This document shows, piece by piece, positions 56,148 through 64,000 of a stretch of DNA of 64,000 nt. The stretch is taken from positions 142,538-206,537 of the forward strand of contig NZ_LMDK01000022.1 of assembly GCF_001425055.1 (NCBI RefSeq), given 5' to 3'. The translations under genes were made by a program, and so were the position numbers. Origin of the DNA: Pelomonas sp. Root1237 (GTDB lineage: Bacteria; Pseudomonadota; Gammaproteobacteria; Burkholderiales; Burkholderiaceae_C). The first letter of the stretch is position 1. The number at the start of each line of letters is the position of its first letter. The notes below the pieces were generated by a model. That model did not search any database. It was given only the letters and a program-made list of their open reading frames with translations, and was not told where the DNA came from.

Positions 56148-57671
56148 ATGTCTCGCCTTGAATTGATCGGCATCACCAAGCAATACCCCGGCGTTCGGGC
56201 CAACGACGACATCCATCTCAAGGTGGCGCCGGGGCAGATCCACGCCGTTCTCGGCGAGAACGGCGCGGGCAAGTCGACGCTGATGAAGATCATCTACGGC
56301 GCCACCAAGCCGGACGCCGGGCAGATCGCCTGGAACGGCCGCGAGGTCGAAGTGGCCAGCCCGGCGCAGGCCCGCGCGCTGGGCATCAGCATGGTCTACC
56401 AGCACTTCTCGCTGTTCGACACGCTGACCGCCGCCGAGAACATCTGGCTGGGGCTGGACAAGTCGGGCTCGCTGGCCGAGGTGGCCGAGCAGACGCGGGT
56501 GGTGTCGGCGCAGTACGGCCTGTACGTGGACCCGGCCCGCCCGGTGCACACGCTCAGTGTCGGCGAGCGCCAGCGCGTCGAGATCGTGCGCGCGCTGCTG
56601 ACCAAGCCGCAGCTGCTGATCCTGGACGAGCCCACCTCGGTGCTGACGCCGCAGGCCGTCGAAAGCCTGTTCGTGACGCTGCGCAAGCTGAGCGGCGAGG
56701 GCTGCTCCATCCTCTACATCAGCCACAAGCTGCATGAGATCCGCTCGCTGTGCGATCACTGCACGGTGCTGCGCGGCGGTCGCGTGGTGGGCGAGGTGGA
56801 CCCGCGGCAAGAGAGCAACGCCAGCCTGTCGCGGCTGATGATTGGCGCCGATGCGCCGGTGCTCACCGCCCGCGAAGGCCAGCGCGGCGCACACGTGCTG
56901 CGCGTGGCTGAACTTGGCCTTGAGCAGCTCGACCCTTTCGGCGTCACGCTCAAGGACATCGCCTTCGACGTCTGCGCCGGCGAGATCGTCGGCGTGGCGG
57001 GCGTGTCGGGCAACGGCCAGCAGGAGCTGCTCGCGGCGCTGTCAGGCGAGGACCCGCGCGCGGCGGCAGGGACCATCCAGCTCTTCGACCAGGACATCGC
57101 CCGCGCCACGCCGGGCCGGCGCCGCGCCGCCGGGCTGCACTTCGTGCCCGAGGAGCGCTTGGGCCGCGGCGCGGTACCGACGCTGTCGCTGGCCATGAAC
57201 ACGCTGCTGACGCGCACCGAGGCGGTGGGCCGGGGTGGCTGGATACGCATCGCCCAGGCGCGCCGGCTGGCGGCCAAGCTGATCGACAACTTCCGCGTCA
57301 AGGCCTCGGGCCCCGACGCGACGGCCCGTACGCTGTCGGGCGGCAACCTGCAGAAGTTCATCGTCGGCCGCGAGATCGATGCGAGCCCGCAGCTGCTGAT
57401 CATTGCCCAGCCCACCTGGGGCGTGGACGTGGGCGCCGCCGCGCAGATACGCGGCGAGCTGCTGCGGCTGCGCAACCAGGGCTGCGCGCTGCTGGTGTTC
57501 AGCGAGGAGCTGGACGAGTTGTTCGAGATCTGCGACCGGCTGCACGTCATCGCCGACGGCCGGCTGTCGCCGTCGGTGCCCATCGCGGCAGCCACGCGCG
57601 AGCAGGTCGGCGAATGGATGTCGGGGCTGTGGCCCGCGACTGCAGAGGAGCTCGTCCATGCTCAGGCTTGA
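56148..57671 (+). CDS. BMP-type ABC transporter ATPase with two ABC domains (system 2)
   Basis: 507 residues. Domain 1: [45 protein letters not shown]. Domain 2: GVSGNGQQELLAALSG, LSGGNLQKFIVGREI and LLIIAQPTWGVDVGA, again degenerate in Walker A Lys and Walker B Glu. It differs clearly from the system 1 ATPase, so the two importers are not recent duplicates. Overlaps the next permease by 14 bp. Confidence 0.9.
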   Translation: MSRLELIGITKQYPGVRANDDIHLKVAPGQIHAVLGENGAGKSTLMKIIYGATKPDAGQIAWNGREVEVASPAQARALGISMVYQHFSLFDTLTAAENIWLGLDKSGSLAEVAEQTRVVSAQYGLYVDPARPVHTLSVGERQRVEIVRALLTKPQLLILDEPTSVLTPQAVESLFVTLRKLSGEGCSILYISHKLHEIRSLCDHCTVLRGGRVVGEVDPRQESNASLSRLMIGADAPVLTAREGQRGAHVLRVAELGLEQLDPFGVTLKDIAFDVCAGEIVGVAGVSGNGQQELLAALSGEDPRAAAGTIQLFDQDIARATPGRRRAAGLHFVPEERLGRGAVPTLSLAMNTLLTRTEAVGRGGWIRIAQARRLAAKLIDNFRVKASGPDATARTLSGGNLQKFIVGREIDASPQLLIIAQPTWGVDVGAAAQIRGELLRLRNQGCALLVFSEELDELFEICDRLHVIADGRLSPSVPIAAATREQVGEWMSGLWPATAEELVHAQA

Positions 57672-58737
57672 GCCGCGCACGCAAACCTCCATGCTACTGG
57701 CCGTGGCCGCGCCGCTGCTGGCGCTGGCGCTCACCGTGGTCATCGGCGTGCTGCTGTTCACGGCCCTGGGCAAGGACCCGCTGCAGGCGTTGCGGCTGTT
57801 CTTCGTCGAGCCGCTGAAGAATGGCCGGGCACTGTCGGAACTCAGCGTCAAGGCCGTGCCGCTGGCACTGATCGCCCTGGGCCTGGCGGTGTGCTTTCGC
57901 GCCAACATCTGGAACATCGGCGCCGAGGGCCAGTTCGTGCTCGGCGCTCTGGGCGCCGGCTGGGTGGCCATGCAGGCCGGGCCGGACACCTCCGCCTGGT
58001 TCGTCGTGCCGGTGCTGCTGGGCGGTGTCGCGGGCGGCATGTTGTGGGCCGGCGTCGTGGCGCTGCTGCGCGACCGCTTCAACACCAACGAGATCCTGGT
58101 CAGCCTGATGCTGGTCTATGTGGCCACGCTGCTGCTGAACTACCTCGTCTACGGGCCCTGGAAGGACCCCGACGGCTACAACTTCCCGCAGACCGTGCTG
58201 TTCGCGGCCTCGACGCGGCTGCCGCGCCTGGTGAACGGGTTGCGTATGAACGTGGGCGTGGTCATCGCGCTGCTGGCCGTGGCGGCCTTCGCGGTGTTCC
58301 AGTTCCGCACCTACCGCGGCTATGCGTTGACGGTCGGCGGCATTGCCCCGGCCGCCGCGCGCTATGCCGGCTTCTCGTCGCGCAGCGCGCTGTGGACGGC
58401 GCTGCTGCTCTCCGGCGGCATGGCGGGGCTGGCAGGCGCCTTCGAGGTGGCCGGGCCGCTGGGGCAGCTGACGCCTTACGTGCCGGTGGGCTATGGGTTC
58501 GCGGCCATCATCGTGGCCTTCGTCGGCCGGCTGCATCCGGTGGGCATCGTGTTCTCGTCGGTGCTGATGAGCATGTTCTACATCGGCGGCGAGCTGGCTC
58601 AGAGCCGCATGGGCCTGCCCAAGGCGCTGACCAGCGTGTTCCAGGGCGTATTGCTATTCACGCTGCTGGCCTGCGACCACGGACTGCAATACCGCATGCG
58701 CTGGGTGGCTGCGGCCAAGACGAGGACGGCGGCATGA
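57658..58737 (+). CDS. BMP-type ABC transporter permease 1 (system 2)
   Basis: 359 residues from the ATG at 57658. YufP-group permease: LSVKAVPLALIALGLAVCFRANIWNIGAEGQFVLGALGAG, RDRFNTNEILVSLMLVYVATLLLNYLVYGPWKDPDGYNFPQT and VGGIAPAAARYAGFSSRSALWTALLLSGGMAGLAGAFEVAG. The NTNEILVSLMLVYVA and GPWKDP segments are typical of purine-nucleoside permeases. Forms a heterodimer with the next product. Confidence 0.9.
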   Translation: MLRLEPRTQTSMLLAVAAPLLALALTVVIGVLLFTALGKDPLQALRLFFVEPLKNGRALSELSVKAVPLALIALGLAVCFRANIWNIGAEGQFVLGALGAGWVAMQAGPDTSAWFVVPVLLGGVAGGMLWAGVVALLRDRFNTNEILVSLMLVYVATLLLNYLVYGPWKDPDGYNFPQTVLFAASTRLPRLVNGLRMNVGVVIALLAVAAFAVFQFRTYRGYALTVGGIAPAAARYAGFSSRSALWTALLLSGGMAGLAGAFEVAGPLGQLTPYVPVGYGFAAIIVAFVGRLHPVGIVFSSVLMSMFYIGGELAQSRMGLPKALTSVFQGVLLFTLLACDHGLQYRMRWVAAAKTRTAA

Positions 58738-59654
58738 ACGAGATTGCCTTGCTCATTGCCGCCACGCTGAGCGCCGGCACCGTGCTGGCCATCGCCGGCC
58801 TGGGCCTGCTGATCAATGAGCGTGCCGGCATCGTCAACCTGGGCACCGAGGGGCTGATGCTGGTGGCGGCCATCGCCGGCTTTGCCACCGCGGTACACAG
58901 CGGCTCCGATCTGCTGGGCTTCATCGCCGGCATGGCGGCGGGCGTCGTGCTGTCGCTGTTCTTCGGGCTGCTGGTGATCTGGCTCAACACCAACCAATAC
59001 GCCACCGGGCTGGCGCTGAGCCTGTTCGGCGCCGGCTTCTCGGCCTTCGTGGGCATCGAGTACACGCAGCAGCGGCTGGCCGAGCGGGCGCACTGGGCCC
59101 TACCCGGCCTGGCCGATTTGCCGGTGCTGGGCAAGGCGCTGTTCGAGCACCACCCGGTCGTCTACCTGGCCATGGCGCTGGCGGTGGCGCTGCACTTCTT
59201 CCTGTACCGCACGCGGGCGGGGCTGGTGCTGCGCGCGGTGGGCGAGTCGCCTGAGTCGGCCCATGCGCTGGGCTACCCGGTGCGGCGCATCCGCCTCGCC
59301 GCCGTGGCCGCCGGCGGCGCGCTGTGCGGCCTGGCCGGCGCCTACCTGTCCCTCATCTACACGCCGCTGTGGGTGGAGGGCATGGTGGCCGGCAAGGGCT
59401 GGATCGCACTGGCGCTGACCACCTTCGCCACCTGGCGGCCGGCCCGCGTGCTGCTCGGGGCCTACCTGTTCGGCGGCGTGACGATGCTGCAGTTCCACCT
59501 GCAAAGCGAAGGCATCGCCATCTCCAGCCACTGGCTGAGCATGCTGCCCTACCTCGCCACCATCGCCGTGCTGGTGCTGATCTCGCGCAACCCGGCCTGG
59601 ATCAAGGCCAACATGCCGGCGTCGCTTGGCAAGCCTTTCAAACCCGGCCATTGA
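58734..59654 (+). CDS. BMP-type ABC transporter permease 2 (system 2)
   Basis: 306 residues from an ATG overlapping the previous stop (ATGA). YufQ-group permease: LSAGTVLAIAGLGLLINERAGIVNLGTEGLMLVAAIAGFATAV, NTNQYATGLALSLFGAGFSAFVGIEY and VLRAVGESPESAHALGYPVRRIRLAAVAAGGALCGLAGAYLSLIYTPLW. The ERAGIVNLGTEG motif corresponds to that of system 1 permease 2. Confidence 0.9.
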   Translation: MNEIALLIAATLSAGTVLAIAGLGLLINERAGIVNLGTEGLMLVAAIAGFATAVHSGSDLLGFIAGMAAGVVLSLFFGLLVIWLNTNQYATGLALSLFGAGFSAFVGIEYTQQRLAERAHWALPGLADLPVLGKALFEHHPVVYLAMALAVALHFFLYRTRAGLVLRAVGESPESAHALGYPVRRIRLAAVAAGGALCGLAGAYLSLIYTPLWVEGMVAGKGWIALALTTFATWRPARVLLGAYLFGGVTMLQFHLQSEGIAISSHWLSMLPYLATIAVLVLISRNPAWIKANMPASLGKPFKPGH

Positions 59655-59689
59655 ATTCCTTGTCTCAACCGCTCACCCAGGAGAAACGC

Positions 59690-61907
<2,218 letters not shown>

Positions 61908-61994
61908 GAGCCGGCCACTGCGGTTCGCCGCAGCTCGCCTCACCCGGTGTTAACTTCCGCGCCGCGTGGGCGCGTTCGCCTGGGGAGCAACAAC

Positions 61995-63587
61995 ATGAAA
62001 TCGACCGTTTTCAGCCTGGCCACCGCCCTGGGGGCTGGCAGCGTACTGGCAGCCGCACCGGCATCACACATCGACGAAGTCCTCGTCTACCCGGGCGGCT
62101 CCCAGGTCACGCGGCTGGCCACGGTCGCGGCCGGCGCGCGCGAGCTGGTGCTGAGCTGCCTGTCGGCCCGCTTCGACCCTGACTCGCTGCAGATCGAGGC
62201 GCCCGCCGGCGTCAACCTCGGGCCGGTGCAACTGGAGACGCTGCCGCGCGAGCGCGTGCCCGAGTGCGCGCAAAGCCCGCTGGATGAACAGGTCCGCAAG
62301 CTGGAGGGCCAGCGCGACACGCTGACCGCCGAGTCAAGCGCACTGGACACCGGCCTCGGCTACCTCAAGGCCCTGGGCGCTGGCGAGGCACGGGCCACAC
62401 CGGCCACAGGCATCGGCGCGACGGCAGACACGATCCGCAAGACCGCGTTGGAGGGCCTGCTGCGCCAAGCCGCCATCCGCCGCCAGCTGGAAGACCTGGA
62501 CAAGCAGCTCGCCCCGCTCAAGGCCGAGCGCGACCACGTGGCCGCAGCCAACCCGCAATGGCGCAGCCTGCGCCTGCGGCTGTCCACCGTGCGCGAGGCC
62601 GAGCTGAAGCTGAGCTACCGCGTGACGCAGGCCGGCTGGGCGCCGAGCTACCGCGCACTGCTCGACACGGCCACGGGCGCGCTGAACCTGGAGCGCCTGG
62701 CCCAGGTGTCGCAGCAAAGCGGCGAGGACTGGAAGAATGTGAAGCTGCGGCTGACAACGGCGCAGGTGGCTCAGAAGGTCGGGCCCGGCTCGCCCCGGCC
62801 TTGGCAGCTCGACCTGGCGACCGCCCGCGTGCCGGCACCCGCGATGTCAGTTGCCGAATCGGTGGTCGTGACCGGCCAACGGGCCACCCTCGTCAGCCGG
62901 GCCACCGCCGAAGAGGCGGCAGGCAAGCTGGAGCGCTTCGACCTCGGGGTGTTCGAGGGCAGCTACGCGACCGAATTCGTGCTGCCGCTGCGCGTCAACG
63001 TCGACAGCGGCACGCAGCGCGCCAGCCTGACGCTCGGCAGCGAGAAGCTGCAGGCCAAGGTGCTGGCCCGCGTGCAGCCGCAAAGCGAGGCTGCCGCCTA
63101 TCTCGTGGCCGACGCCGCCAAACCCGCCGGCGCCTGGCCACGCGGCGCCGTGCAACTGGTGCGCGACGGCGCGCTGGTGGGCAGCACCCTGTTCAATATC
63201 GCCAGCGGCGACGAGCGCCTGGAGCTGCCCTTCGGCCGCGACGACGCGCTGCGCGTGCTGGTTGAGCCCGAGCAGCGCAATGCCGGCAACACCGGCTTCA
63301 TCAGCACGCGAGCAGAGCACCGCTATGGCCGGGCCTACGTCGTCGAGAACCGCCACACGGCGGGCACGGTGACCCTGCAGCTCATCGAGGCCGCGCCCGT
63401 GTCGCAACACGAGGACATCAAGGTGCAGTCTCAATTCAGCCCGGCGCCGACGACTCAGGCGTGGCGCAAGCAGGCAGGGCTGGTGATGTGGGAGCAGCCT
63501 CTGGCGGCGGGAGCCAGCCAGCGGTTCATGGCGGACTATGTGATCAGTGCGCCGAAGGAGGCGCAGGTAACAGGGTTGCCGCGTTGA
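61995..63587 (+). CDS. DUF4139 domain-containing exported protein
   Basis: 530 residues from the ATG at 61995. Signal peptide MKSTVFSLATALGAGSVLAAA. N-terminal DUF4140 (HIDEVLVYPGGSQVTRLATVAAGARELVLSCLSARFDPDSLQIE), a coiled-coil middle with LRQAAIRRQLEDLDKQLAPLKAERDH, then DUF4139: AELKLSYRVTQAGWAPSYRALLDTATGALNLERLAQVSQQSGEDWKNVKLRLTTAQV, ending ISAPKEAQVTGLPR. The family includes the MuiA-like mucoidy inhibitor proteins of unknown action. It may be separate from the nucleobase operon, with an 87-bp gap. Confidence 0.85.
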   Translation: MKSTVFSLATALGAGSVLAAAPASHIDEVLVYPGGSQVTRLATVAAGARELVLSCLSARFDPDSLQIEAPAGVNLGPVQLETLPRERVPECAQSPLDEQVRKLEGQRDTLTAESSALDTGLGYLKALGAGEARATPATGIGATADTIRKTALEGLLRQAAIRRQLEDLDKQLAPLKAERDHVAAANPQWRSLRLRLSTVREAELKLSYRVTQAGWAPSYRALLDTATGALNLERLAQVSQQSGEDWKNVKLRLTTAQVAQKVGPGSPRPWQLDLATARVPAPAMSVAESVVVTGQRATLVSRATAEEAAGKLERFDLGVFEGSYATEFVLPLRVNVDSGTQRASLTLGSEKLQAKVLARVQPQSEAAAYLVADAAKPAGAWPRGAVQLVRDGALVGSTLFNIASGDERLELPFGRDDALRVLVEPEQRNAGNTGFISTRAEHRYGRAYVVENRHTAGTVTLQLIEAAPVSQHEDIKVQSQFSPAPTTQAWRKQAGLVMWEQPLAAGASQRFMADYVISAPKEAQVTGLPR

Positions 63588-63628
63588 GCGGGTTGAGTTG
63601 GCGACTTTCGCTCGCCGCGACGGGCCGT

Positions 63629-63647
63629 GCCGGGAGTTCGTCCCGGC
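63629..63647 (+). terminator. Hairpin after the DUF4139 gene
   Basis: GCCGGGA (63629-63635), loop GTTCG, TCCCGGC (63641-63647), 42 bp past the stop. No T-tract follows, so at best a Rho-assisted terminator. Confidence 0.35.
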
Positions 63648-63699
63648 GGACGACAGCCAAGCCCGACCGCCGGTTGTTGCCGGCTGTTCCATCACACCC

Positions 63700-63900
63700 C
63701 CTCTGAGCCCGCCGAGCAGCGCAAGGCCTTGAGGGCGCGAGCGCAGCTCGCTTCAAGAACTGACTCCGCGCAACTGTTTGAGCAGAGCGTAGCGGCGCGA
63801 GTTTTGCGCAGGCCCTCAAGGCCTGAGCAGCGCAGGGAACCCTGCAGCGCAGCGGAGGGGCGGGCGGATCGGGGGCGACTTTTTGCCTTCTTTTTGGTCG
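63700..63900. repeat. Palindromic intergenic repeat near the window end
   Basis: A perfect 13-bp inverted repeat, AGGCCTTGAGGGC (63724-63736) and GCCCTCAAGGCCT (63812-63824), encloses a GC-rich region with CGCAACTGTTTGAGC and AGCGTAGCGGCGCGAG. Sequences of this style are familiar to me from many Burkholderiales intergenic regions. No gene is seen from 63588 to 63956. Confidence 0.5.
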
Positions 63901-63915
63901 CTTGTATAGACCGGA

Positions 63916-63953
63916 GACATGGGTAACACCCGTGCCAGGACATGGGTAACACC
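63916..63953. mobile_element. Probable insertion-sequence end with duplicated motif
   Basis: GACATGGGTAACACC occurs at 63916-63930 and again at 63939-63953, 23 bp apart. Such repeated GGGTAACACC ends flank transposase genes I associate with the IS481-like group. The element would extend beyond the window to the right. Family assignment is uncertain. Confidence 0.45.
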
Positions 63954-63956
63954 TTC

Positions 63957-64000
63957 TCAAGTGTCCAACGTCGGCTCGCGCAGGTCGAACTGCGTGAACC
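63957..64000 (-). CDS. C-terminal end of a possible transposase
   Basis: On the minus strand the last 14 codons before a TGA at 63957-63959 read FTQFDLREPTLDT. They abut the repeated GGGTAACACC motif, as the 3' end of a transposase gene would. Too short for confident identification. Confidence 0.3.
   Translation of the reverse strand, partial: FTQFDLREPTLDT

Overview
The window is GC-rich (visibly about two-thirds G+C or more) and dense with short operons. It looks like a chromosome segment of a betaproteobacterium of the order Burkholderiales, probably near Roseateles/Mitsuaria/Rubrivivax. This rests on the rsmB-DUF4390-ntrY-short ntrX gene order, the DUF2917 gene, intergenic palindromes typical of that order and the general protein style. 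The exact genus is inference.

Layout. 1-0.2 kb: start of atpI, probably the head of the ATP synthase operon, with a TATAAT promoter. 0.35-7.65 kb: a leftward run of ten tightly packed genes for amino-acid-related housekeeping (SMP-30 lactonase, two GNATs, AlaX editing protein, VOC, PhzF, PLP aminotransferase, Asp/Glu racemase, DUF2917, EamA exporter), facing a divergent MocR regulator. 9.4-17.8 kb: receiver-domain protein, Uup ABC-F ATPase, an alpha/beta hydrolase and TetR regulator that share an identical 12-bp operator, DctA, S-formylglutathione hydrolase and CCA-adding enzyme. 17.9-26.3 kb: tripartite RND efflux pump, secreted esterase, thioredoxin-like protein and MFS transporter. 26.4-28.4 kb: hipBA toxin-antitoxin module with four operator copies.

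28.4-37.2 kb: a complete glycerol catabolic island: DeoR/GlpR repressor, glpD and the six-gene glycerol ABC importer glpSTPQUV. A 161-bp palindrome separates glpU from glpV, and a strong terminator follows glpV. 37.2-38.8 kb: integrase remnant, DUF4145 gene, an array of hairpins and tRNA-Phe, which together look like a decayed island. 38.8-45.7 kb: ntrX-like, ntrY, DUF4390, rsmB, folE, lemA and queC.

45.8-62 kb is the most interesting part. Two adjacent operons each begin with a sigma-54-type promoter. The first also has two GCAC-N7-GTGC (NtrC-like) sites 52 bp apart and a possible GntR operator at the predicted start site. Operon 1 encodes a BMP-type (nucleoside/nucleobase-like) ABC importer, a biuret-hydrolase-like enzyme, a second cysteine hydrolase, allophanate hydrolase (AtzF), an AtzH-like protein and a GntR/FCD regulator. 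Operon 2 encodes a Tsx-like nucleoside outer-membrane channel, a second complete BMP-type importer and an adenine/adenosine deaminase. Together they look like a nitrogen-regulated system for scavenging N-rich heterocycles and their ring-opened products: outer membrane, periplasm, inner membrane, deamination, then release of ammonia from allophanate. The window ends with a DUF4139 protein, a palindromic repeat and the edge of a probable insertion sequence.
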